From contig JBNGDB010000024.1 of assembly GCA_049975245.1 (NCBI GenBank), positions 1-13,522 on the forward strand: a stretch of DNA of 13,522 nucleotides. The letters are read 5' to 3'. A program made the position numbers and the translations under genes. This DNA is from UBA117 sp049975245 (lineage in GTDB: Archaea; Methanobacteriota; Methanobacteria; Methanobacteriales; Methanobacteriaceae). The notes below the pieces were generated by a model, which was not told the DNA's origin, did not search any database, and saw only the letters and a program-made list of their open reading frames with translations. The number at the start of each line of letters is the position of its first letter. Position 1 is the first letter of the stretch. This document shows positions 1-8,359 of this stretch, one piece after another.

Positions 1-74
1 ATTTTAAATTAATATATTAACTATAATACTCTAATTAATTAACACTATAATTCATAAATCTAATCAAAAATCAT

Positions 75-80
75 AGGAGA
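75..80 (+). promoter_or_regulatory. Ribosome binding site of ileS
   Basis: AGGAGA lies six bases before the ATG at 87 and matches the archaeal anti-Shine-Dalgarno CCUCC. It fixes the start of ileS. Confidence 0.75.
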
Positions 81-86
81 ATAAAA

Positions 87-3000
87 ATGCCAGTAAGGGA
101 GGCAGAAAAATCATACAATCCACAAAATATTGAGGATAAAATCCAGAATTTCTGGGAAGATAATGAAGTTTATCAAAAAACTAATAAAATGAGGGAAGAA
201 AAGCCCAAATTTTCCTTTTTAGACGGCCCACCATATTGCAGTGGAAGAATTCATTTGGGAACTGCATGGAATAAAATAATTAAAGATACCTTTTTAAGGT
301 TTAAAAGCATGAATGGTTTCAGCATTCGCCGACAAGCAGGATGGGACACCCACGGACTTCCAATAGAACACAAAGTAGAAGGTATTCTGGGCCTTAAAAG
401 CAAAAAAGAAATTGAAACCAAAATAGGCATTGACAATTTTGTGAAAAAATGCAGGGAATTTGCTGTGGAAAATAAGGCCATAATGACGGATCAATTTAAA
501 AAATTAGGAGTTTGGATGGATTGGGATGACCCTTACGTAACCTTTGATACAAAATACATGGAATCTTGCTGGTGGACTTTAAAAAAAGCATTTGAAAAAG
601 ATTTGCTCATAAATGATCTTAGAGTAATTACTTGGTGTCCTCGATGTGAAACTGCACTGGCACTTGCTGAAATAGATTATGAGGATAAACAAGATCCATC
701 AATTTATGTTAAATTTCCACTTAAAAATAATAAATCCAATGAATTTATTCTTGTTTGGACTACAACTCCTTGGACTTTACCTGCCAACATGGCGGTAACC
801 GTCCATCCTGATTTTAATTACGTTTACCTTAAAGTAAATGACGAAATCTATATAATGGCTGAAGCATTGGTGGATTCATTATTTAGAGAAACTGATTACC
901 AAATTCTCAAAACAATTAAAGGTTCAGATTTAGAAGGTTTAGAGTATAATCATCCTTTAACTGATGAAATACCTTTACAAAAAGAGTTTCAGCATAAAAT
1001 TATTTTGGGAGAACATGTAACCTTAACAGATGGTACTGGCTGTGTACATACTGCGCCAGGTCATGGGCCAGAGGACTTTGAGATAGGAAAAAAATATGGA
1101 TTACCAATATTCTGCCCAGTTGACGAGGCAGGTAATTTTGAATCAGAAGCAGGAAAATACGAGGGCCAATTTGTTAAAGACGCTGATTCTGATATAATTA
1201 AAGATCTTGAAAATAAAAATCTTCTCTTAAAACATGATACTATCACTCACCGTTACGGATTCTGCTGGAGATGTAAAACTCCTATTATATATTTAGCAAC
1301 CCAGCAATGGTTTTTGAAAATAACTGATATAAAAAACAGGATGTTAGAAGAACTGGGAAATATCAGTTGGGTGCCTACCTGGTCTGGAGATAGCCGATTT
1401 AGAAACTGGGTTGAAAATGCTAGGGATTGGACCATATCACGACAAAGATATTGGGGAATTCCCATACCAATTTGGATATGTGATGATTGTGGACAAATTG
1501 ATGTGGTTGGTTCAATTGATGAGCTTAAGGAAAAAACGGTAGAAGGGAATCTTAAAGGTGATTTTATACATCGTCCACATGTAGATGATATATTTCTCAG
1601 TTGTAAATGCGGAGGTAAAATGAAGAGAACTCCTGACGTTCTTGATGTATGGATTGATTCAGGGGTGGCTGGTTGGGCTTCTTTATATTATCCGCAGGAA
1701 AAAGAGCTCTTCAAAAAATGGTATCCCTACGATTTTATAACTGAAGGTCACGACCAGACCAGGGGATGGTTTTATTCACAATTAGGATGTGGAATAGTAT
1801 CTTTTAACCAATCTCCATACAAAAAAGTTCTCATGCATGGTTTTACTCTTGATGAGGAAGGTAGGAAGATGAGTAAATCTCTGGGAAATGTTGTAGAGCC
1901 TGAAGAAGTCATTAAGGAGTACGGAGTGGATATCCTACGTTTCTATCTTTTATGGGGCAATAAACCATGGGAAGATTTAAAATTTAATTGGGAAGAAGTA
2001 AAAAATGTCAGTAAGATGTTTAACATTTTATGGAATGTCTATGTATTTGCCACCACTTACATGGCTATTGACAACTTTGATCCTAGTAGATACGCCAAGG
2101 AAGATCTTAAATTTAGAGACGAAGACAGATGGATAACATCCCGGATCAATAATGTTGGAAAAACTGTAAGCAAATCATTGAATGATTTACACTTCCATAA
2201 AGCCACCCGCAGCATAAACAATTTCATATTGGAGGATCTAAGCCGATGGTACGTCCGGCTTATACGGGGCAGGACTTGGATAGAAAAAGAAGATCCGGAT
2301 AAGCTTGGCGCATATTACACTCTATACAATGTAATGGAGATTTTAATTACGCTAATGGCACCTATTGCTCCACATATTACCGAGGAAATTTATGAAAATT
2401 TAATACTAGGAGTTAAAAGTGATGCACCTCTTAGTGTGCACATGCTTGACTGGAATGTTAATGAAAAACTGATTATAGAAGAACTTGAGCATGATATGGA
2501 TGTGATCAGGGAAATTATAGAAGCTTGTGCTCGAGCACGTGATATAGCCCGTTACAAGCTCCGATGGCCTGTAAGTGAGATAGTTATAGTCTCAGAAGAA
2601 AAAGATGTACTTAAATCTGCTGAAAATCTGGAAAATATTGTAATGGAACAGGCCAATACCAAAAGTCTAGTTTGTTCAACTGAATTTAAAGATCTTAAAA
2701 TCAATGCATTGCCTAACATGAAAACATTAGGTCCAAAACTTCGAGGCGATGTTCCAAAAGTAGCCAAAAAACTTGAAGATCTTAATGGGTATGATATCCG
2801 AAAAGATTTAGAAATGAAGGGAACATTTAAGGTTGAAATAGGAGATGAATTAATTGAACTTTCACCGGAAGATATAGTATTCGAAACAGAATTACCAGAT
2901 GATGTTATAAGCGCAGATTTTGATGGTGGAAGTGTTTTTGTTAATACTAAGATAACTGATAAAATTTTATCTGAGGCCATGTCTAGAGAACTTATTCGTA

Positions 3001-3230
3001 GAATTCAAGACATGCGAAAAGATCTGGATTTAGAAGTTGAGGCAAATATAGGAGTTTACATTAAATGCAGTAATAGTTTCAAAGAATTAATTCAATCCTT
3101 TGAAGATTTCATTTCCCACGAAGTTAGGGCTGATAAATTTGAATTTGCTGATGAACCGGGAGATTATGGTAAAAAATGGAAAATTGAAGATGAAGAAATT
3201 TTTGTTTCTATAAAAAAAGATTTAAATTAG
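87..3230 (+). CDS. ileS: Isoleucyl-tRNA synthetase, archaeal type
   Basis: Charges tRNA-Ile with isoleucine in the cytoplasm and should edit misactivated valine. The 1047-aa length suits archaeal IleRS. Visible parts, in order: the class I nucleotide-binding signature GPPYCSGRIHLGT (residues 48-59), where the HIGH motif reads HLGT; the CP1 editing domain with the Thr-rich TTTPWTLPAN (from 225) and GTGCVHTAPGHGPEDFE; a zinc-ribbon-like pair of Cys sites (C465/C468 and C506/C508); KMSKS at 594-598; then an alpha-helical anticodon-binding domain and a C-terminal extension. The ATG start is well supported by AGGAGA at 75-80, six bases upstream. The 86 bases before it are nearly all A/T and presumably hold the promoter, but several TATA-like stretches make it impossible to choose one. 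The downstream gene purL lies 64 bases away on the same strand. The family call is certain. Confidence 0.98.
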   Translation: MPVREAEKSYNPQNIEDKIQNFWEDNEVYQKTNKMREEKPKFSFLDGPPYCSGRIHLGTAWNKIIKDTFLRFKSMNGFSIRRQAGWDTHGLPIEHKVEGILGLKSKKEIETKIGIDNFVKKCREFAVENKAIMTDQFKKLGVWMDWDDPYVTFDTKYMESCWWTLKKAFEKDLLINDLRVITWCPRCETALALAEIDYEDKQDPSIYVKFPLKNNKSNEFILVWTTTPWTLPANMAVTVHPDFNYVYLKVNDEIYIMAEALVDSLFRETDYQILKTIKGSDLEGLEYNHPLTDEIPLQKEFQHKIILGEHVTLTDGTGCVHTAPGHGPEDFEIGKKYGLPIFCPVDEAGNFESEAGKYEGQFVKDADSDIIKDLENKNLLLKHDTITHRYGFCWRCKTPIIYLATQQWFLKITDIKNRMLEELGNISWVPTWSGDSRFRNWVENARDWTISRQRYWGIPIPIWICDDCGQIDVVGSIDELKEKTVEGNLKGDFIHRPHVDDIFLSCKCGGKMKRTPDVLDVWIDSGVAGWASLYYPQEKELFKKWYPYDFITEGHDQTRGWFYSQLGCGIVSFNQSPYKKVLMHGFTLDEEGRKMSKSLGNVVEPEEVIKEYGVDILRFYLLWGNKPWEDLKFNWEEVKNVSKMFNILWNVYVFATTYMAIDNFDPSRYAKEDLKFRDEDRWITSRINNVGKTVSKSLNDLHFHKATRSINNFILEDLSRWYVRLIRGRTWIEKEDPDKLGAYYTLYNVMEILITLMAPIAPHITEEIYENLILGVKSDAPLSVHMLDWNVNEKLIIEELEHDMDVIREIIEACARARDIARYKLRWPVSEIVIVSEEKDVLKSAENLENIVMEQANTKSLVCSTEFKDLKINALPNMKTLGPKLRGDVPKVAKKLEDLNGYDIRKDLEMKGTFKVEIGDELIELSPEDIVFETELPDDVISADFDGGSVFVNTKITDKILSEAMSRELIRRIQDMRKDLDLEVEANIGVYIKCSNSFKELIQSFEDFISHEVRADKFEFADEPGDYGKKWKIEDEEIFVSIKKDLN

Positions 3231-3283
3231 GCATTAATGTAGTAAAATCTAATAATAATTCAATTAGAGTTTCACAGTATAGA

Positions 3284-3289
3284 AGGTGA
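3284..3289 (+). promoter_or_regulatory. Ribosome binding site of purL, decides the start
   Basis: AGGTGA sits five bases before the ATG at 3295 and fits the 3' end of archaeal 16S rRNA (CACCU). The in-frame GTG at 3286 lies inside this site and has no Shine-Dalgarno of its own, so the ATG is preferred. Confidence 0.7.
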
Positions 3290-3294
3290 AAAAA

Positions 3295-5451
3295 ATGACT
3301 TTAACTGATTCGGAAATAGAATATATCAAAAAAGAGATTGGAAGAGAACCCAATTCATTAGAATATGGGATGCTGGACATTATGTTTTCAGAGCACTGTT
3401 CTTATAAAAGCAGTCGCCCAATTTTAAAATATTTCCCCACTCAAGGTGAAAAAGTAATTTTAGGGCCTGGAGATGATGCCGGTATCGTGGAATTAACTGA
3501 TGAATTAGCTTTAGCAATAGGAATCGAAAGTCACAACCATCCTTCTGCAATTGAACCTTATGGTGGGGCAGGGACAGGTATTGGAGGAATATTAAGAGAC
3601 ATAATGTCTATGGGTGCAATGCCAGTAGCACTTCTTGATTCTTTAAGATTTGGTCCGCTTGAAGATCAAAGGTCCAGGTACTTATTTGAATATGTGGTAA
3701 AAGGTATATCAGATTATGGAAATCGAGTTGGCATACCTACAGTCGGTGGTGAAGTAGAATTTGATGAAAATTTTAAGTATAATCCTTTAGTTAACGTAAT
3801 GTGTGCAGGCATTGTCCCTAAAAAGGATTTAGTACGGGCTATTGCACCAAATGTAGGTTCTGTTTTTGTTTTGATGGGTGGTAGAACTGGCAGAGACGGT
3901 ATTCATGGAGTAACTTTTGCGTCAGAAGAACTTACTACAACTTCAGAGATTGAAGACAGGCCTGCAGTTCAAATTGGCGATCCATTCACTAAAAAAATGG
4001 TTTTAGAAGCTACTTTAGAGGTTTTAGAAAAAATAACTGTAGATGGAGTAAAAGATTTAGGGGGAGGTGGATTAACCTGCTGCATCTCTGAACTGGCTGC
4101 TAAATGCGATAATGGAGCTCGAGTTGAACTTACTAAAATACCTTTAAGAGAGGAAGGTATGACTCCCTATGAAATAATGCTATCCGAATCACAGGAAAGA
4201 ATGATATTTGTTATAGATCCTGATTACATTCTGCCTATTATGGAAATATTTGAAAAATACGAACTTCCTGCAGCAGTGATTGGAGAAGTAACTGACACTA
4301 AGCAGATGGTGGTGGAAGAAAAAGGGGAAATAATAGCTGATATTCCGGCTGCTTTGTTATCAGATCCTCCGGTTATCTATCGTGAAGCGAAAAAACCCGT
4401 CAAAAAATCAGAATCCATTGATATAAAATATGTTAAACCAGAGGACGCTATAATTAAACTTTTATCTTCTCAAAATATTGCCAGTAAAAAATGGGTCTAT
4501 AGACAATATGACCATGAAGTTCAGATTAGAACCATTGTTAAACCCGGGGATGATGCTGCAGTACTTAGAGTTGATAATGATAAGTTCATGGCCCTAACCT
4601 CCGATTGTAATAGCATATACACCAAACTTGATCCATATCATGGTGGAGCTGGGGCGGTTAGTGAAGCTATTAGAAACGTAGTTTCCATGGGCGCAGAACC
4701 AATATGTATAGTTGATTGTTTAAATTTTGGAAATCCTGAAAAACCTGATGTATTCTGGCAGTTTAAAGAGTGTGTTAAGGGAATGGCCGATGTTGCTAAA
4801 TGTTTTAAAACTCCTGTTATTAGTGGAAATGTAAGTTTTTATAATGAAACAGAAGGAGTTACCGTAAATCCATCGCCAGTTGTGGGTGTTGCTGGTATAA
4901 TGGATAAAAAGAACATTAGAACATCTGATTTTAAAAATGAAAAGGATATGATAATTATCATTGGAAAAACATATTCAGAGCTAGATGGTTCTGAGTATCA
5001 AAAAACTGTACAGGGTTTAACCCAGGGAATGCCCCCTGAAGTACGTTTAACTGATGAATATGATTCAGCAGAAACAATATTGAATTTAATTAGAAGTGAT
5101 GTGAAAGATAACATAACTGCGGTTCATGATTGTTCTTCTGGTGGTATAGCAGTGGCTATTGCTGAAATGGCAATCACTGGCGATATGGGTGCTCAAATAA
5201 GCGCTGGAAAAATACCCCGGGATGATTCTGTTGATGATTTTAAAGCTTTATTCTCAGAATCACATGCCCGATACGTCATCACGGTTAAAGAAAGCGCTGC
5301 AAATGAACTTTTAGATAAAATAAATATTCCTGCAGCCATAATTGGTAATGTGGGTGGGGATAAGTTTATTATTGATGATTTAGGTGTAGACATTTCATTA
5401 GAAGAACTTAAAAATTCATATTATGGTGTAATTGAAAAATTTATGGCATAG
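3295..5451 (+). CDS. purL: Phosphoribosylformylglycinamidine synthase subunit PurL
   Basis: Catalyses the ATP-dependent conversion of FGAR to FGAM, the fourth step of de novo purine synthesis, as the large subunit of a PurL-PurQ-PurS complex. The 718-aa length is that of the small archaeal/Bacillus PurL. PurS and PurQ are not in this window and must be encoded elsewhere. The protein shows the duplicated AIR-synthase fold: first half with SEHCSYKS (32-39), GPGDDAGIVEL, SHNHPSAIEPYGGAGTGIGG (from 79), GGEVEFD, DLGGGGLTCCISELA (from 254) and LSESQERM; second half with KPGDDAAVLRV, DCLNFGNPEKPD, ISGNVSFYNE (509-518) and DCSSGGIAVAIAE. The start is ATG 3295, preceded by AGGTGA, rather than the GTG at 3286, which lies within that site. 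It ends three bases before the next gene, suggesting co-transcription and translational coupling. The family call is certain. Confidence 0.97.
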   Translation: MTLTDSEIEYIKKEIGREPNSLEYGMLDIMFSEHCSYKSSRPILKYFPTQGEKVILGPGDDAGIVELTDELALAIGIESHNHPSAIEPYGGAGTGIGGILRDIMSMGAMPVALLDSLRFGPLEDQRSRYLFEYVVKGISDYGNRVGIPTVGGEVEFDENFKYNPLVNVMCAGIVPKKDLVRAIAPNVGSVFVLMGGRTGRDGIHGVTFASEELTTTSEIEDRPAVQIGDPFTKKMVLEATLEVLEKITVDGVKDLGGGGLTCCISELAAKCDNGARVELTKIPLREEGMTPYEIMLSESQERMIFVIDPDYILPIMEIFEKYELPAAVIGEVTDTKQMVVEEKGEIIADIPAALLSDPPVIYREAKKPVKKSESIDIKYVKPEDAIIKLLSSQNIASKKWVYRQYDHEVQIRTIVKPGDDAAVLRVDNDKFMALTSDCNSIYTKLDPYHGGAGAVSEAIRNVVSMGAEPICIVDCLNFGNPEKPDVFWQFKECVKGMADVAKCFKTPVISGNVSFYNETEGVTVNPSPVVGVAGIMDKKNIRTSDFKNEKDMIIIIGKTYSELDGSEYQKTVQGLTQGMPPEVRLTDEYDSAETILNLIRSDVKDNITAVHDCSSGGIAVAIAEMAITGDMGAQISAGKIPRDDSVDDFKALFSESHARYVITVKESAANELLDKINIPAAIIGNVGGDKFIIDDLGVDISLEELKNSYYGVIEKFMA

Positions 5452-5454
5452 GAA

Positions 5455-6024
5455 ATGAAAAAGGAACTTACACGTCAATTAATCCACGTATCTGGGATAC
5501 TGATAATTTTATTGGAAAAAATATTTGATCCTATAATTTTAATGTTTATATGTGGATTAATTGTTATAATGGGGGAATTGATTTATAAAATCGATAAAAA
5601 AAGGTATATACCTTTTTTTTCAACTGTATTAAGGAGTTGTAGAAGAAGTGAGAACGAAAAAGGTTATATATATTTTTTCATCGGAGTTCTAATTGCTTTG
5701 ATTATCTTTAATTTTAATTTGAATATTGCAAATGCCACGATTATTATACTAGCGCTAGGAGATGCCGCATCGACTTTAATTGGGAAAAAATATGGAAAAA
5801 TTAAATTACCCTACCAAAAATTTAAGACATTAGAAGGAAGCATTGCATTTTTTATAGTTGGATTTTTAGGAGCATCACTTCAAGTTCCAATATTACCTGC
5901 ATTATTTGGAGCGCTTTCAGGATCCATAGCTGAAGCATACAGTCCAGTAGATGATAATATTATTATACCTATAGTAAGTGGAACAATAATGACTTTAGCC
6001 ATCTACTTTGTTGGATTAAGTTAA
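5455..6024 (+). CDS. Polyprenol/dolichol kinase-family membrane protein (COG0170, SEC59/VTE5-like)
   Basis: A 189-aa integral membrane protein with about five or six hydrophobic segments. Features typical of the CTP-dependent dolichol/phytol kinase and phosphatidate cytidylyltransferase superfamily are visible: N-terminal ELTRQLIHVSG (E-x-x-R-x-x-x-H, residues 4-14), ALGDAASTLIGKKYGKIKLP (100-119), KTLEGSIAFF (124-133), and a late AEAYSPVDDNIIIPI (159-173) carrying the conserved acidic DDN. Family members phosphorylate long-chain isoprenoid alcohols such as dolichol, phytol or geranylgeraniol, using CTP. In a methanogen this could recycle dolichol for N-glycosylation or prenyl alcohols for archaeol lipids; the substrate is inference. 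The ATG lies three bases after the purL stop, and the AGGAA just before it is too close for a normal Shine-Dalgarno, so translation may depend on coupling to purL. Family call firm, substrate unknown. Confidence 0.8.
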   Translation: MKKELTRQLIHVSGILIILLEKIFDPIILMFICGLIVIMGELIYKIDKKRYIPFFSTVLRSCRRSENEKGYIYFFIGVLIALIIFNFNLNIANATIIILALGDAASTLIGKKYGKIKLPYQKFKTLEGSIAFFIVGFLGASLQVPILPALFGALSGSIAEAYSPVDDNIIIPIVSGTIMTLAIYFVGLS

Positions 6025-6052
6025 AATATGTAATAAAGAATTATATTAGATC

Positions 6053-7096
6053 ATGGTGAGATTGTTGCGATTAAATAATTACCATCTTAATAAGTTGAAC
6101 ATTTTGGGCATAATACTTTTATTAATTGGTATTTTGATAATTAGCACAGATTTTTTAGATAATATAGTCCTTTTATTAACACACCCCTTCCTGGAAGGAT
6201 CTTCCCAAGGTAAATCCATATTATTTTTTGTTTTAATGGGTTTCAGCTTGGTAATTTATCCGTTGTTCTCATTTAATGGAAAAATTATGAAGACATTAAA
6301 AGAAGTACATCCTTTATTTGGTACTAAAAGCAGAAATTACCTTAAAATTACTATTATTCTTATTTTTATAGCTTATCTGTTAGGTTTAATATTAGAGATA
6401 TTTATTCGATTAGACTATGGAGTTTCTATTTTAACCACATTCGTTTCTTTAAATCCAAGTCTTAACACATCGGGTATTGTTCACAGCCATATTTATAAAT
6501 CTATCATCGGGGCAGTTATAAACTCATTAAATATTTACGTTCCATCATCAATTTACACGGGCACATCGCTTATAAAATATGTTTCTCCCTTAGCGTACTT
6601 TATATTCATTTTATTTCCTTTAACATATTTAACTGGAATTATTTCTTTAAATAAACGTAGAGATATTAATCGTTTAGTCCTAATTTTCGCATTAACTACA
6701 GCTTTAATTGGAATTTTTGACGGAGGATTGTTCTCTATACCTGCAGTTATTGGATTATCCGGGCTTTTAGGCATCTATTTTATTAAAAAACCCCCCTCAT
6801 TTAGTAATTTAATAACACCTTCATTAATCATAATTTTGATCATAATACTCAGATTTTTTTTACTTATAATGGGAACAAACACTGAATATTATGAAATTAC
6901 AGTTATTGAACCTGCAAATATTATTGAAATCCCGGGATACGATATTATAGAAATGAAAACTGAAAATGATAAAACTATAATTAAAGTTAGGTCAAATGAG
7001 AATGAAAAACAGATATTGGCCAATATTTCATCTCTTCTTAAAAACCAGTGTAGCGCATTTTTTATTTCCTGGAATTTTTGGGCGTGGTTTTACTGA
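6053..7096 (+). CDS. Multi-pass membrane protein of unknown function, C-terminus possibly frameshifted
   Basis: I do not recognise the family. The 347-aa reading frame has about seven hydrophobic segments (roughly 14-32, 55-75, 97-119, 175-197, 206-222, 227-245 and 253-273), a longer loop at 120-172 containing HSHIYKS (144-150), and a polar C-terminal domain (about 276-330) with a mixed beta-like pattern. The last 17 residues, NQCSAFFISWNFWAWFY, are odd for this AT-rich genome, with three Trp and a Cys. The +1 frame from the A5 run at 7040-7044 reads a more ordinary tail ending FPGIFGRGFTDVK, with a stop at 7104-7106. The start is also uncertain: the ATG at 6053 lacks a Shine-Dalgarno, while GGTGAG at 6055-6060 could serve an in-frame TTG at 6065. 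It lies 28 bases after the kinase-like gene and is probably in the same transcript. Confidence 0.7.
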   Translation: MVRLLRLNNYHLNKLNILGIILLLIGILIISTDFLDNIVLLLTHPFLEGSSQGKSILFFVLMGFSLVIYPLFSFNGKIMKTLKEVHPLFGTKSRNYLKITIILIFIAYLLGLILEIFIRLDYGVSILTTFVSLNPSLNTSGIVHSHIYKSIIGAVINSLNIYVPSSIYTGTSLIKYVSPLAYFIFILFPLTYLTGIISLNKRRDINRLVLIFALTTALIGIFDGGLFSIPAVIGLSGLLGIYFIKKPPSFSNLITPSLIIILIIILRFFLLIMGTNTEYYEITVIEPANIIEIPGYDIIEMKTENDKTIIKVRSNENEKQILANISSLLKNQCSAFFISWNFWAWFY

Positions 7097-7187
7097 TGTT
7101 AAATAACTCAAATATTATTAATCACTATTTATTATCAAATATTTAGAATCAATATTCTATAACATCAATATTCTATAACCATTATTT
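7097..7187. other. Convergent intergenic region
   Basis: This 91-base stretch separates two genes that converge on it. It is almost entirely A/T and must contain the 3' ends of both transcripts. I see no strong hairpin followed by a T-tract. It carries the 16-bp tandem repeat listed separately and a 9-bp direct repeat of TCAAATATT. Confidence 0.5.
7148..7179. repeat. Perfect tandem direct repeat, 2 x 16 bp
   Basis: ATCAATATTCTATAAC occurs twice back to back (7148-7163 and 7164-7179) with no mismatch, in the gap between two convergent genes. A recent replication-slippage duplication is the simplest explanation. Confidence 0.9.
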
Positions 7188-8327
7188 TTACAATCTTATG
7201 GCTCTTTCATGCTTAAAATATTTAACAGCTATTGTAAATATTAATAATGAGATTAATATTGATGGAAGAAACTCAAATAGCAATTCAGGATTTATATATG
7301 GATTAGAAGCAATTTTTACTATTAATACGGTGGGTATCAAATTAAAAATTACATCTAGGTAGGGGATATTAACAAAAAGAGGTACAAATAGGATAAAAGT
7401 AGCAAAAACCAAAACTAAAGTTATTGCCGAATTCGCTTCTTTAGTACTATCTACTAGCATGGACAAAATCACACCTAAACCTATAAATCCAAGTCCTACA
7501 AAAAACAACAGTATAAAAAGTAATATTGGATTGAAAATAGGTACTTTTAAAAAATTAAGTAATATAATCCAAGCAATACTTTGTAGTAAAGAAAATGAAA
7601 GTATAGGTAGAATTTTACCCATTACAACCATTAAACTGGTTAGTGGAGTCATTAGTAACACTTCAAAGGTTTTACGTTCTCTTTCTCCCACAATACTATC
7701 GGTAACTATATTGCTTGCTAAAAAAAAGGGCAAAAGCAGTATAAAAGGAACAATAAATCCATACATGATTTCTACGAAATAAGAGTTATCCAGAGCAACA
7801 TCTGCTTTTTTGTCTTCGTTAATTTTAATTTCGGTTATATTCACCGGATTTTCCACACGGGCAATCTGATCAGGATTTAAACCACTATTTTGAAGCTTAT
7901 TTGCTTTGTTATAATTATCTAATGCTGTGTTGATCTTTTTCGACACCACGGGATAGAATACGTTGCTGGTATCTATTTGTACTGAGATATTTTCTTGAGG
8001 AGCAGTTGTGACAGTAATTGCAGCAATAGTATCGGAGCCTACGCTATCTACTGCTAATTGTGAATTGTTATAATAAATTAAATTTAAATTTTCATTTCTA
8101 AGATATTTGGACAGCGAAGAATTGTTTAATTCTTGGGATATTCCTACCTTGAATTCAGAATTAACTTGGTATTGATCTAAAAGGTCTGGATCAGTGGCAA
8201 TAGAACTAACCAAGGCTAAACCAAAAGCACCGAGCACTATAAATATTTGGACAAAAACTACAAGTAAATAAATTTTGTTTTGTAATATGTCACGAGCTTC
8301 TTTTTTAGCCAGAGAAAATAATTTCAT
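7188..8327 (-). CDS. ABC-2 type permease, second subunit (NatB-like)
   Basis: Membrane subunit of an ABC exporter. The 379-aa protein has the ABC2_membrane_3 architecture: one N-terminal transmembrane helix (about 18-40), a large extracytoplasmic domain (about 42-182), then five or six helices between 183 and 371. A cytoplasmic loop carries VGERERKTFEVLLMTP (213-228), the hallmark coupling segment of this family. It is a diverged paralogue of the permease gene just upstream, which has VGEKERKTAEILVAMP in the same place, so the two probably form a heterodimer. The gap to that gene is 32 bases, and GGATGA lies before the ATG as a weak ribosome binding site. Family members export sodium, drugs, lipids or peptides; the substrate cannot be predicted here. 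It is the last gene of the minus-strand run. Confidence 0.88.
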   Translation of the reverse strand: MKLFSLAKKEARDILQNKIYLLVVFVQIFIVLGAFGLALVSSIATDPDLLDQYQVNSEFKVGISQELNNSSLSKYLRNENLNLIYYNNSQLAVDSVGSDTIAAITVTTAPQENISVQIDTSNVFYPVVSKKINTALDNYNKANKLQNSGLNPDQIARVENPVNITEIKINEDKKADVALDNSYFVEIMYGFIVPFILLLPFFLASNIVTDSIVGERERKTFEVLLMTPLTSLMVVMGKILPILSFSLLQSIAWIILLNFLKVPIFNPILLFILLFFVGLGFIGLGVILSMLVDSTKEANSAITLVLVFATFILFVPLFVNIPYLDVIFNLIPTVLIVKIASNPYINPELLFEFLPSILISLLIFTIAVKYFKHERAIRL

Positions 8328-8359
8328 TTGTTTATCATCCTATTTTCTGTAATAAATTA

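Noticed and set aside
2552..2980. A 142-codon open frame on the minus strand inside ileS
   Set aside because: It lies wholly within the firmly identified ileS gene, is Ser-rich low-complexity in the manner of an antisense frame, and has no recognisable domain.
7459..7782. Plus-strand open frame opposite the permease gene
   Set aside because: It is complementary to conserved permease sequence, including the coupling loop, and lacks a ribosome binding site.
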